Shown here in pieces: positions 31,797 to 43,660 of a stretch of DNA of 64,000 bases. Position 1 is the stretch's first letter. Every line of letters starts with the position of its first letter. A program made the position numbers and the translations under genes. The notes beneath the pieces were generated by a model, which ran no database searches, had not been told where the DNA came from, and worked only from the letters and a program-made list of their open reading frames with translations. This DNA is from Symmetrospora coprosmae (Eukaryota > Basidiomycota > Cystobasidiomycetes > Symmetrosporaceae): assembly GCA_008802785.1 (NCBI GenBank), contig VUYT01000001.1, forward strand, positions 62,001 through 126,000. The letters run 5' to 3'.

Positions 31797-34465
31797 CTAG
31801 CCAGTCCCGCTGAAGTTGACAAATTCCTCCAGACTCAACAATCTCTCCTCCGCTTGCGCAGCAGGCGCGGGCATTGAGGCGGACTGCGTGACGGGAGCCT
31901 CGCCCGACAGAGACCTCCTGGAGATGAGGGGTGCGCGTGTGAGTCTCTCCGACGACTCTGCATGCTGCTGCGCAGTCGTGCCCGTGCTCGCGCTCGTCCC
32001 GCTGCCGGTGACAGCGAGTCCCGCGACCGCGCTCGACGAGCCGAGGATCTCGCTGACTTCCTCCGGGTCCGCAGGCGCCGACAGGGGCACCGACATGGTG
32101 AGCGTCTGATACTGGTCGTGCGCCCGAACGGCGTCTCGAATGTCGCCGATCAGGCGCTCGTTGATGGCGCTCGTACTGCTGCTGCGATGAGCACCTACGT
32201 CGTCCGCGTCTTGCCCCTCTCTGCGCGCGCGCGCGGCCTGCCTCGCCTGCTGAGCGTGCTGCTCGAAGCTGCTCGTGCGGGCCGGGCTTGTAACGCGGCT
32301 AAAAGACGCCTCGGTGTCACTGACGAGCGCAGCGCGGGCGCGACTCGAGGCCGAAGCCGAAGCCGAAGCCGAGGCGGCGGAGGAGATGCCTCGCATGGCT
32401 GTGCGAGGCGACGGGATGATGGGAGGAGATGCTGCAGGAGCATCGCTAGAGAACCGGGGGCCAAAGAGCACGCTCGGGCCGGAAGGCGGAGAGGGCGGCG
32501 TGGCGGCGGACTGATGCTGGTAGCGACGCAGAGAGAAGAGGTCGTCGTGTGCGAAAGGGGATCTCGGCTGGAGGCGACTAGGCCCAGCACTGGTAGAAGC
32601 CGTCGTCGCTGAGGAATGTATAGGACTGCCTGTTGTAGGATCTGTCGTTCGCGTGGTGAAGGGAAAGGAAAGGCCTGCGGTGCTATATGATGCATTTCCA
32701 GATCCGGGCGCGCTGTGGAATCCTGATCGCCTGATGCTGTTGCTCCTGTGCAGGCTGGACTGGGCGTGCTCCTGCCCATGGCTCGAAGGATATGTCGCGC
32801 GGACAGTGTTGTCGGGAGATGTCCGGACGTTGACGGGAACCTCGGAGAAATCACGCCCAATGACGATAGGCAGGGCCGTAGCCGAGCTCAGGCTCTCTGC
32901 GTTTGTCGGTGTTGGCTGAGCGCGCATCGGGGCATTCTGTGCAGCAAGGACGTGGCGGATCGACAGAGGCTCGTACGATGCGGCATTGCCGCCGCGCCTG
33001 TCGCGCAGCTCCCTCAGTCGGTCGTTGACCTGCTCTCTCTCGCGCCTGCGCTGCTCAAGGCGCTCAATGATCCGGAAGCGTGAGCTCGATCCAGTGTTTG
33101 TTGACGAAGCGGTCCCTCCGGCTGTTGAGCCCGCTTCAGGGACCGCGTTGGTCTGGCGCGCCTCGCGCTGCTGCCTGCGCTCGCTGCTGTCTCGCAGCCT
33201 CTGTGCCCGCCAGAGCGCATGCTGGGCGGCATCAGCTCGCCTCGTGTTCCTCTCGAACAGGGGAACGACATCGATGTCGGAACCTTCCTCCTCTGGACTG
33301 CTCTCTCCGCTGTGCGTGGAGTCGGTATCGCCGCCAAACACCATGGCATAGTCGTCGGCGTCTCGCGCCGCGCGAGCTTGTCGTTCTGAGCGCGATGACC
33401 GAGCTCCTCTGTTTCTCGATGTCCCAGCGAGTGCGTCCCGCGGGATGCCGGGGGTAAAGTCGTACAGCCCGCGCAGGCTGTCGCCGCTGTCATCGTCGTC
33501 TGCAGCTCTGTCCTCGGCCGTGCGGAAAGCGTCGAGACCCGCACCAGCGTGCTCGTACCACGACCCGGTAGCAAAATCCGGCCAAGCCGTGTCTATGCCT
33601 TCGGCTCCTGCACCTGCACCAGCTCCAGCTCGTCCACGGGTACTTGTACCTGTCCTAGCCGGAGCTCCTGACCCTGCCGCGTTGGCCCCAGACCCGCCTG
33701 TCCCGCGCTGCTCATCCTCTTCTGCCCACGGGTAGGCGAGGGCGTCGGCTGATCCGAGCACATCCGCCAGGCCGATAGCCGGGTCAAAGTGCTCGAAGTA
33801 GTTGTGAACACTGGGTAGCGGGGCATCGACCTGCCGTTGTGCGTCTGCGAGGATGGCATCGTAGGCGAGAGTCTCGTCCGTCTGCTGCCTCCGCAGCGGC
33901 GTGAGGCCCTCCGCGGCCGTTGCGTGCCCTGTGCCGCTTTCCGGATTTGAGCTCCCGGCCAGCGTGGGATTCCACTGTCTCCTGCTGCGTGCCAGTCTGT
34001 CCTCTCTCTCCCTTGTCCTGGACGCGGCCGTGACTGTGGCTGCTCCTCCGGCCTTGTGCAGAGCGCGGGCGCGCTTCAACGTGTCTTTGACGAGGACGGC
34101 AATGCACTCGGTTGCGACGGCATCGTCGATGTCGAGGAACTGCACGAACGACTCGTATGTGAGGTGCGTGTGCGCGCTGCGGCGCCGAGGCGATGTCCTG
34201 ATGAGGTCGTCGAGCGACTTGCGACTACACAAGTCGGTCGGTGGTCGCGACAACGGGGGTTCGCGGAAGGTGTTGAGGCGCGGCAGACAGACCAGGATGC
34301 GAGCGAGCACGAGCACGAGCAATGGGATGAGATGAGATGAGCGAGTGCGAGCCTGGTAGTGACCGGACAAGCCTGCAGGGCATGGATGCGGCCGAGCACT
34401 CACACCAGGACCTTGAGCTTGCTGACGAGGACGGCATCGTGCCCCTCTGCGCTTGGGCGGCCCAT
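31797..34465 (-). CDS. large, mostly disordered protein of unknown function
   Basis: 829 residues; exons 34404-34465 and 31797-34224. The start exon MGRPSAEGHDAVLVSKLKVL joins by a GTGAGT/GTGTAG intron to VRKSLDDLIRTSPRRRSAHT; without this join the frame upstream is meaningless. The first 100 residues look structured (YESFVQFLDIDDAVATECIA, then LVKDTLKRARALHKAGGAA). The rest is low complexity: Ala/Gly/Thr runs, Arg-rich helices (RIIERLEQRRREREQVNDRL), Ser-rich tracts. It ends with a conserved-looking SLEEFVNFSGTG. The N-terminal block resembles a small alpha-helical adaptor or histone-fold-like segment, but I cannot identify it. Divergent from the Nvj2-type gene, 447 bp between starts. Confidence 0.7.
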
Positions 34466-34912
34466 CCGAGTTGGACGCGAGGGCTACTGCTGGGCTGCGC
34501 TGGATGCAAGGAGGGTGATCGGCGCGTTGATGCGATGGCGATATGATATCCTGACGGTGTCGTCTTGATCTCTGGAAGGGTGTTGTTGGAGGCGTGCTCG
34601 TGCTCGTGCTCGTGCTCGCTTGCAGTGGCAAAGGGCAAAGGGCAAAGGGAGCAAGCAGGGACAGAGGATGGATGGGCCAGCAGTATATCAGATGATGATA
34701 CATATGAGCATAGCTGCGATTACTGTGAATGAATGAAATCAATGAATGAATGCTTGATGGTGTCTGTCTGCGCTCGCTGTCGCCTGTCCCTGTACCCTGT
34801 ACCCTGTCCCTGTCCCTAGGCGGAGCTCCCCGTTCGCGTCCCTCCGCACCGCACTGGCACCCAGATGACGGCCGCCAGCAGATAGATAGAATCGACCACT
34901 CGCCTGCTCGCC
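34466..34912. other. divergent promoter region with short repeats
   Basis: Lies between the unknown 829-residue protein and the Nvj2-type gene. It has GTGCTC units (about 34593-34619) whose complement appears as GAGCAC units at about 34303-34320 inside the first intron of the minus-strand gene, and CCCTGT-type runs at 34786-34817. No gene. Confidence 0.6.
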
Positions 34913-37900
34913 ATGCTGCAATGGGTATGGGCCATCCTCCGGGTCCTCCGGATCTGGTTCATTGGCTTTGTCTCGTTCCCTGCTGCCGTCGTCCTGGGAT
35001 ACCTCGTCTGGGACACGCTGCTGCGTCAGGATGGACCGCCAGACGAGCTGTCCACGTCCAGGGAGAGGGAGAAGAAGAGGACTGGCAAGGATGAACAACA
35101 CCAACAGCAACGGCACGCCGGGATCAGAGCGCAGCCTGCCCCAAGCCCTGCCATCTACCGCGCAGGATACCTCGTAGTCCGGCGGACCTACGAGCCGAGC
35201 GCCGCACTGGCACTTGCGGAGACGGGCAACAGCACCCCAAGCAGCGGCGTCGATGCCGCGCAGCAATCCGCCTCGGATGCACTCACCACCACCTCGGATG
35301 CTGCTGCTGCTGCAAGTGCGCAGAACGTCGGCAGCGCGGCCTCCACGGCCGCCGTGACCTCGAGCAGCAGCGGGTGGAGCACCTCGCTCGCCACGAGCTA
35401 CCGCACCTTCATGGACAGCCGCAAGCAGGACGCAGCTGCCAAGAAGTCGAGCAGCAGCAGCAAGGGCATCAAAGACCGCTATTTCGCCGTCCTGCGCGGC
35501 CCCACCTTGCTGCTGTACGAGGACGAGGAGCAGCTCGACTCTGGCCTCCGCATCATCATAAAGCTACCCCTGCACGACGTCGACGTGTTTCCACGCAACC
35601 TCATTGACGGAGAGCTCTTCATGAAGCGCAATGCTATCCGTCTGACACCCATCCTGCCCGCCGGCGGGAGCGCTCACCCCGAGTCGCCCTCCGTCATCCG
35701 GAGACCCGTCAGCAATAGCAGCAATGCTGCTGCCAACCCCGCGAATGGCGCAGACACGGCCTCGCAAGCCGCCGAGAACTTCACAGAGGCTCACGGCGGC
35801 TATCAGCCTTACTACCTCTTCCCTGCCATCAACCACGACAAGGAGGACTGGCTCCACTCGCTCGTCGCCTCGTCGCGCATGATTCACGACGATCTCGTCC
35901 AGAAGGACGCCGACCTCTTCAGGCCCGAGGACGTCAGCCACTTCGTCGAGTCCATCGATGACCAGCCAGACTCGATTCCCGTCCGCTGGCTCAATGCTAT
36001 TATCGGACGCTTGTTCTTCTCGGTCTATCGTGGGTTGCCTTTAGGCCCCTTCTTTGACGACAGTCAAGCTTGTCTTCCGACATGGCGCTGATGGCATGAC
36101 ACGGTCTGCGCATGTCGTATAGGCACATCCGCTGTCCAGGACTACATCCACAGGAAACTCATGCGCAAGCTGGCCAAGGTCAATCGCCCTGGGTTTCTCG
36201 GCGACATCAAGGTCGAAACGGTCGATGTCGGCAACACGGCCCCATCGTTCAGCCGGCCGATGCTCAAGGAGCTTACAGTGGATGGCGATGCGAGCATGGA
36301 GATCCAGATCAAGTACACTGGCTGCTTTAAGCTCACGATAGGGACAACGGTCAGCGTCCGTGAGTCTGCTCGGTGTGATAGACCCTGCGCACGCAGTTGG
36401 ACCCACCGTGATCTGAGCATGCTGCATAACAACCGCAGCCTCGATTACGCGCAAGGACCCGTGGACATTCAGTGTCGTTCTCTCGGCCATCGTCCGCGAG
36501 CTCGAAGGAACCATGGTGGTCCGCATCAAGCGGCCCCCGACCAACCGGATCTGGTACGCCTTTACGACCATGCCGCGCATTGTGCTTGACCTCGAGCCCG
36601 TGCTAGGTCCCCGCCAAGTGAAGTGGTCCATGATCACCAAGCCCATCGAGAGCCGGCTGAGGGAGCTGGTGTGCCTTTCCCGTGCTTGATCGCCATCGAT
36701 GCCAGTAAGGTCCCAGCTGACTCTCAACGCCCGCACCTGACGCAGATTGCGGAATCAATGGTCTTGCCGCACATGGACGATATCGCATTCATGGACACGA
36801 CGGCATACAGCCAGCGTGGCGGCATCTACGCCGACTGCATCAAGCGCGAAGAAGGGGATCTGCGCAGCATGAGCTCGGGCACGACGGCTTCGGCATCTGG
36901 CAACGGCGCCCCAATCCCGCTCCCTCCGAGCGAGGGCGAGACCGACGGCCGCGTGTCGAATCCGAATGCGAACGCCACCGCCGGCCAAGAGAATGCGGGC
37001 CTTATGCCTGGCGTGCCCAACCTCAAGCTCGGCGACGACCGTGGTGAGAACGTCACCGCGTCATCGGGCATGCGTCAGCGGCCAGCGCGCGATAGGAAGC
37101 ATTCCGACCCGGCGAGCATCAAGAGCACGCAGTCCCTCCCGATTGGCGAGCAGTTGAAGCTGTCGTCCATGTTTGGCAGCGGTTCCGTTGGGTCCAGCTC
37201 GAGCAGCGATGCCAGCTCAGCAGCGGCGGCGGCAACGGCGGCGGCGAAGGAGCACAGCCGCAAAAGATCTTGGTTCGCGAGCGCTGCTGCTGCTGCCGGC
37301 CCCATTGGGTCGTCACCGTCTCCTTCTCCCGTCTCGCCTTCGTCGAGCGTTGCCGCAGCCAAGACCCGCCTATCAGCTACGGAAAGCGAGACGGCCCTGC
37401 CTCTCGCTCAAAATTCCAGCAACGCGGCGGCCGAAGTTCACGGGACCGAGACGCTGGCCTCGCGCTCATCAGGCCGTGGGACACCCAGGAAGAGCGAGCC
37501 GCCGGTTGGATTGCGTAACGCGTCAGATCTGCCAGTAGGTGACGGGGTCGCTGAGCGCCTTCGCGGCATCCTCGAGACGGGCGGTACGCCTGCGAAGGCC
37601 CGGTCCGCTAGCAACCCGTTCCCGGAAACGGTCACGCCACCGCCAGAGTCGCCAGAAGTGGCACCTTCGCTGAGCAAGCTGGAAGTGCCAGGTCTAGCAG
37701 CGAACGGATTGAGCACGTCCCCTTCAGGCATCGCTAGGACAGCCTCTGCGTCGTCGGATGAGACGACCGTCAACTCGGCAGAGCCTGCGTCTGCAACGAG
37801 CACGCACAGTTCAGCCGATTATGCGCGATACCTGGAGGAGACTGCAGCTGCAGCTAGGAATATTCCGCCCGGTCTTCCATCGCTATTCAGGCGCAAGTCA

Positions 37901-39319
37901 GACAAGACTGCTCCGGCGGCCTATCCAGCGGCCACCTCGACCACTGGCACCGTAGGCAATGGCGGGGCACCTGACGCTGCATCGGTCTCCACGTCCGCTT
38001 CGGCCTCCGACGTGTCCACTCTGGCTTCGTCGTCACATAGCAGTGGCGGCAGCGGCAGTCTGGGCGCTGGAGGAAGCGCCCTGCTCAACACGTGGAAGCA
38101 GAAAGCTGCAGATAAGCAGGCCATCCAGGACGGTGTCGCACAGGCAAAGCAGCAGATGGCAAAATGGAGCAACAAGTGGAGCACGTACAGGAAGCAGGCG
38201 GCGCAGCCTGCCTCTCCTCACCCAGATGACGACCCGCTAGCGCACGGCATTGCGTCGGAGGACGAGCAGGTGCAAGGGTCTGGGCAGATGGCTGTCCATA
38301 CCTCTGCAGCTCCGAGTGCCATGTCGCCGTCCTCATATTCCACATCAAACTTGCATGGCCTGGCCGAGGGCGGTCCTTCTCGCTCGCGATCTGGCTCTAT
38401 TCTCTCGAGCTCACCGACAGGCCGCTTCCAGCCAGCAGCGCCCATAGCTACGACATCTCTGACCACAGTCGGGGGCGTCTCTGCGGGTGTGACCGGCCCG
38501 GGCGGTGCGGTTCTGAGTGGCGCGAGTGTGTCTCCCAGCAACACTACCATATCAACCAGTCCTTCTGTGCGGCGGGTTCCACCGCCCTCCCTCGTGCCGG
38601 TGCATCCGGCATTTAGCAATGGCAGCTCACCGCCAGGCCTGACTGCAGAGGGCAGTTCGGCTCAGCACACCAAGCGGGCGTCTGTATCAGGCTCAGGCCG
38701 TGCGGCAGGGTACGGTCGCACGACCATGATGGCCGTTCCCGTCATGGACGATTCGCGCAAGTTTGGTCTGAGCTCGGACGATCTCGCCAAGCGGGAGCAG
38801 CAGTCGGCGGCCCCGTCTCTATGCACGGTGCCAGCTCTGCCCCGCCGCCCGGTCCCACCTTTGGTTGAGAACGGGGTTGCGTCATCCGAAGCAGCACAGC
38901 CGCAGCTTCCAGCTCGTCCTGCCGCGGCGAAAGGTTTGGACGCTGCTGTCCCAGAAGAAGCAGTCAAGCCAGCGGATGGGCCAGAGCTGCCACCGAGGTT
39001 GTTGCCGAGTGAGACTACTGCGAAAGACGACTCTTCAAAATCAGTGCGTACGGCATCACGGGACGCCTACGCAGACGAGTCGGCAGATTCAGGAGTCCCC
39101 GCACTTCCTGCCCGGCCTCCGGGTGGTCGCATCTCGGATGCGGCCGATGAGCAGGGGGAAGAGTCAAGCAAGGGTACTGCAGCGGTGTTGAGCGGTCCTC
39201 CTCTTCCACCGCGTCCGGCTGCCGCGGAGTCAGCTTCTTCTCCGCAGTTTTCTGAGCCGTCCAGCGTCCCTGTCCCTGGCCTGTCTGTCGAGCCTCCGAC
39301 GCCCAGTCCGCGTGAATAG
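34913..39319 (+). CDS. NVJ2: Nvj2/TEX2-type lipid-transfer protein (TM, PH, SMP domain) with very long tail
   Basis: ER membrane protein predicted to move lipids at organelle contact sites. Exons 34913-36029, 36123-36359, 36439-36668, 36746-39319 give 1385 residues. Order: N-terminal membrane anchor (WFIGFVSFPAAVVLGYLVW), a split PH domain (IYRAGYLVVRRTYEP; KDRYFAVLRGPTLLLYEDEE; up to about 330) with a Ser/Ala-rich insertion, then the SMP lipid-binding domain (IPVRWLNAIIGRLFFSVYR, SAVQDYIHRKLMRKL, ASMEIQIKYTGCFKLTIG, GTMVVRIKRPPTNRIWYAF). SMP ends near 570. The remaining 800 residues are Ser/Ala/Pro-rich and disordered, with Pro-rich ALPARPP-like repeats near the end that could bind SH3 domains. 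Yeast Nvj2 is about 770 residues, so the tail is extra. Confidence 0.9.
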
Positions 39320-39416
39320 AGCGGCGTGTGTCTCGCTCGCTACCTGACTCTGTAGGGGTGTTGTCCGATCTTGCAGTGCAGTCTGATCGTTACAACGAGC
39401 GCACGGCTATACAATA

Positions 39417-39682
39417 CTAGTTCCATCCGTAAAGCTCAATGACGCTGTGCTGACCAATCTTGCCACGAGTATGGCGCCTTTGAGGTGATCGGCCGGGCGG
39501 AACTTCGGGCCCGCGCGGAGAGGAGGTCTTTTTGGCCGCTGAGGCTGAGTGCTGCTGAGTGAGGGAAGGGACGTCGACGGGATGTAGGCGCTTAGGCAGC
39601 AACAACGTATACTATTGACAAGTCTACTCTACTCTACTTCCTTCCGAAGCGCACTTCTACGTTTCTGTTTCCCTCCCTCCAT
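39417..39682 (-). CDS. small basic protein, 60 residues, two exons
   Basis: Exon 1 (39638-39682) encodes MEGGKQKRRSALRKE. After an 83-nt intron (GTAGAG donor, CACTCAG acceptor), exon 2 (39417-39554) encodes a Lys/Arg-rich segment (SAAKKTSSPRGPEVPPGRSP) and ends HTRGKIGQHSVIELYGWN. Phases agree and the C-terminus looks constrained compared with random frames nearby. The size and charge suggest an RNA- or ribosome-associated protein, but this is inference and the family is not recognised. It is convergent with the Nvj2-type gene and divergent from PAPS reductase. Confidence 0.45.
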
Positions 39683-39826
39683 CGCAACAACCCATCACTC
39701 GCCACAGCCTCGCTAGCTAGCACGCAAGAAGAGCTGCCTGCAGGACAGAGACTGGAAAAAGGACAAGCAGGTCGCACAGCACACCAGCGGAGACGCTCAG
39801 CCAGCCAGCACACGCGCCCAATCATT

Positions 39827-40992
39827 ATGCAGGCACAGGAGCAGTACCACGCGAACGTCATCTCTGGCGTCCCAGAGGATGAGTCGGAGCTGCAGCGGAC
39901 ATCAGTAGCCCACCCTTCTTCTTCCTCTTCAGCGACTGCCTCGACGTCGCGCCTTGCTGTGACCCCGAGCGCCGAGCAGATCGCTCAGGCCAACCACGAC
40001 CTCGCCAACGCCGAGCCTCAGGAGATTCTCGCATGGGCCATCCAGCACATCCCCAATTTGTACCAGACGACGGCGTTCGGCCTTACGGGCCTCGCTGCGC
40101 TCGACATGATCAGCAAGCTCTCGCCGCCAGGCAACCACCTCGTCCCCCTCATCTTCATCAACACCCTCTACCACTTCCCAGAGACGCTCAACCTCGCTGC
40201 AGAGGCCTCGCAGAAGTATGGCGCGCAGATGCACGTCTACATGCCGCCCGCTGCAATGTCGGTCGACCAGTTTGAGCAGATCTACGGCCAGCGCTTGTGG
40301 GAGGTCGACGAGGAGAGCTACGACTACCTGGTCAAGGTGGGTCACGTTGGCACATTGCTATGCCTAGACGGACACACAACCGTGCTGACGTGCATACATA
40401 CATGTGGTTCTGCGACAGGTTGAACCCGCACGCCGCGCGTACGACGAGCTGCAGACCAGTGGTGTCATCACCGGGCGTCGGCGGTCCCAAGGAGGCGACC
40501 GTGCCTCTATCCCCATCATCGAAGTCGACGGAACGGGCCTCATCAAGGTCAACCCGCTCGCCAATTGGACCTTCAAGGAGACGAAAGCATACATTGATGC
40601 CCATGGCGTCCCGTACAACGCCCTTCTCGACAAGGGCTACACGAGCGTCGGAGACTGGCACTCGACAAAGACGCCAGATGGCAGCAAAGCCACAGGACTT
40701 GGTGCCGATGCTAGCGAGCGAGCGGGACGGTGGTCGGGCCGGGCGGAGAAGACGGAGTGCGGTCTGCACAAGGATTGTGAGTCTCGCTCCTGAGCTTCAA
40801 ACACTCACAGGCTCATAGCTGACTCCGCTGCCCCCTTCTTCCGCGTCTCCAGACTTCAAGATGCGCGCACAGTTCAACAAGAAGAAGCGCGAGCGCGAGC
40901 AGGCCGCCCGGGATGCGGAGCGGGGCAACACCCTCGACCCGGAAGCTCCCCTGCCAGAAGCGGTGTCCACTTCTGTCGAGATCCACCTGTAG
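39827..40992 (+). CDS. MET16: phosphoadenosine phosphosulfate (PAPS) reductase
   Basis: Cytosolic enzyme reducing PAPS to sulfite with thioredoxin, in sulfate assimilation. Exons 39827-40336, 40419-40776, 40853-40992 give 335 residues. After a Ser-rich N-tail come TTAFGLTGLAALDMISKL (P-loop-like PAPS-binding region), HLVPLIFINTLYHFPET, ARRAYDELQTSGVITGRRRS, IPIIEVDGTGLIKVNPLANW and YIDAHGVPYNALLDKGY. The redox cysteine is in the motif KTECGLH near residue 285. A charged, helical C-terminal extension of about 45 residues follows, which bacterial homologues lack. Start is the only ATG upstream of the conserved core. Probably cysteine-repressed as in other fungi, though I did not identify binding sites. 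Confidence 0.95.
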
Positions 40993-41274
40993 GATCATCC
41001 CATGCCGCCAATGAAAATGGCTTCGCCGTCAAAATGGCCGTGCACGTCGGCCTTTTCTCTACATTTCTCTAGGCCTGCATTTCGCCTTGACTATTCTCCT
41101 TCAGTGCCAGGAGACACATTGTGTTGTCCGTAGTCGCATCCTGTTCACTGTCGTGCGTACCCGTCAGCTGTATAACTAGTCGCATAGCTAGAGAGCAACG
41201 TATAGCATGCATCCTATGTCTCGCAGCATGCTCCCTTGGTCTTCCACGTTGCTCTCCATCCGACTTGCATCGAC

Positions 41275-43549
41275 ATGGCCCCGCCTAAGAGCGTCTGGGC
41301 CCCTTCTCGCGAGCTCGTCAACGCAAAGTTCGAAAGCTACAAGCTGAGCTTCAACGACGGCGACGGCGACGACGACGAGCAGCGCGTCCGGGTCGCGCTC
41401 CCTGCTGGCTCGCCGCTGCCTGGGCGGACACTGCAGAGCATCCCAGAGCCACGGAGCGGGCTAGGCTACAAGGAGGCCAGGAACCGAGCGAGATGGAACC
41501 ATGCATCGCCTGGACGCTGCTCTGCTCGAGATGACGCGGGCGATGGTGCCGCCGTCATGGGCTGGATGGATTCTGGAGGGTCCCTGTGGCTATTGGAACT
41601 CGAGAAGGTCGAGGTGAGTGCAAGGCCGTAACGTGACGTGACTGGACCGCCGGTGCTGCAGGCTGATGAGCTCCTGCGATGATATGCTGCGACTGCTGTG
41701 CCTTTTCCGCTCATCATACCGTGTCCAGTCGTGCTCAAGTCCGGAACCGCGTCTCATCGTCACCCTGCCGCAGCCACTGCAATCACCGTCGTCGCCGTCC
41801 AGATCCTCTTCCTCCTCGACGCCCACGGTCGCCGAGTACCCAGTAGCTCGGTATCTCGGCGGTGAGCTCTGGGCATGCTCGGACGGTGCCGGCCGACTCT
41901 ACGTCGTTGACGCCAGCTTGCGCGAGATCACGGCAACGCACGAGCTGCTCCACTCCAGCAGCAACGACGGCAGCCCTTTGCTGCCTTTCCAGCTGCTCTC
42001 GGTCTTGCTGCAAGGCGACGCTACTACAGCCGTCATCAGCTATACGACGCGGAGCACGTTGTCAGCCGGTGGAGGCCGGAGAGCAGAGGAGCAGTCAACC
42101 TACCATGTCGCCCTGGTCAGGTTCGCCCTGCGACACATCAGTCCAGAAGCGCAGCTGCTGCAGCAGCTCGTCACGCTGTCCGGCGCCGACATTCCTTCTT
42201 ACGCCGCTTTTATGGGCAGCAGATGCTGCATCGGCGGACCATGTGTCTACACGGCTGGCACATCCTCACAAACGTTAGCACTCGAATCGAGCCCAACAGC
42301 TACATCAAGCATGAACGAACCTGCTGCGGACGAGATTGTCGACATACCGCGGGCAGGGGCCAATGCTTTCGATGTTACGGCTGCAGACACTGCGGAGCCC
42401 GCCATGCCTCCGCCTTTCTCCTGGACGCAAGAGACAGACTCGGTCACGATTGTCTTTCCGCTACCGTCAGCTATCAGCGCAAAGGACATCAAGGTCGTCT
42501 ATACACCTAGCTTCGTCTCGCTCAGCGTCTCCAGCGCGAACCTGCCGACCGAATCCGCAGGAATGCGCTCGCTGCCTCTTCCTGAGCTTGCGAAAGCCCA
42601 GTTTTGGGACTACATCGATGCAGGCACTTCAACGTGGACGTGGGAGCGTACAGGTGGAGACAAGGGCAGGTTCGGTGTACTAGCTCTTCACCTCGAGAAG
42701 CGGCACGAAGGAACACGCTGGCCGAGCGCCTTCAAGGCGGATGCTGGGGCAGAGACCGGGCCAAACAGGCTAGATGCGCGATACCTCGACGTCGAGGAGA
42801 CGCTCGATCGCACAGAGCTGCTTAAGATCACAGAGGCTATGGAGAAGTTTACATCAGACATTGCGACAGGCGGCGAAGGCGGGCAGGGCGGGCTTGCGGG
42901 AATGGAGCAGCGGAGCAGTCTGCTCGGCGAGGAGTTTGACATGGACGTTGATGCGGACGAGCGAGCTTCCGGCAAAGGGATCGTCTTCACCTGGCTAGAA
43001 GCAGTCGACACGGACTCGCCTGCGCCCCGATACAACAATCGGGCAGAAACGGCCGATCTGGTCACCATGCCTCTTCCGGTCACGACATCGGCATCGCAAG
43101 GCGAGGCTCACCTCGAAAGCGTCAGCATCAGGAACGACGTGGACGCTCTGCTCTTTACGCCTCCCAGCCCCGGCGCCGAGTCCTGGACGCACGCCTCGAC
43201 ATTCCCTGCCTTGACCTTCGTACTGGCGTCGAAGCGCGATGTCGTGCAGGTCTACCACTACCACGATCGTCTGTGTATCGGTCTGGAAGCAGGCTCGCCC
43301 GCCGCAAGCCAGGGTAGTGAGGCGCAAGCCCCTTACTCGACAATGCGGACAAGCAAGATGAATGCATATCTCTACTACCCACCTCCGCCGGGCTCAAAAG
43401 CCAAAACAGCAAAACAGAGAGTTATCGGCCTTGCAGATCCAGTAGGTGGCGCAGTGCTGGGTGCTATAGGCATCGAGCGTAGCGGAGGTGTGCTGGATAT
43501 TGCAGTGTTGTGCGAGAGAGAGGTAGTCATTTTGCGAAACGTCCTATGA
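41275..43549 (+). CDS. NUDCD1: NudC-domain protein of the NUDCD1 type (CS domain)
   Basis: 719 residues; exons 41275-41613 and 41729-43549. The N-terminal 330 residues resemble a beta-propeller-like region (SLWLLELEKVE, ARYLGGELWACSDGAGRLYV). A CS/p23 domain follows at about 350-450: FSWTQETDSVTIVFPLPSAI, KVVYTPSFVSLSV, with the terminal WTWERTGGDKGRFGVLALHL. A C-terminal beta-rich region (FVLASKRDVVQVYHYHDRLC) ends the protein. This order, with CS in the middle, is typical of NUDCD1, which acts as an Hsp90-type co-chaperone for WD40/RNA-helicase clients in animals. Function in fungi is inferred. It converges with the FHA kinase gene, 111 bp between stops. Confidence 0.82.
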
Positions 43550-43660
43550 TGTAGCTAGAGCATGCATGCGTAACGCGTTGCGACATCGCCTCCTACATGT
43601 TCCGTGCTTCGCTATCCCTCGCTTCCATTCCTTGTCCTGCCTGTTAAGCCGCTTCCATCT

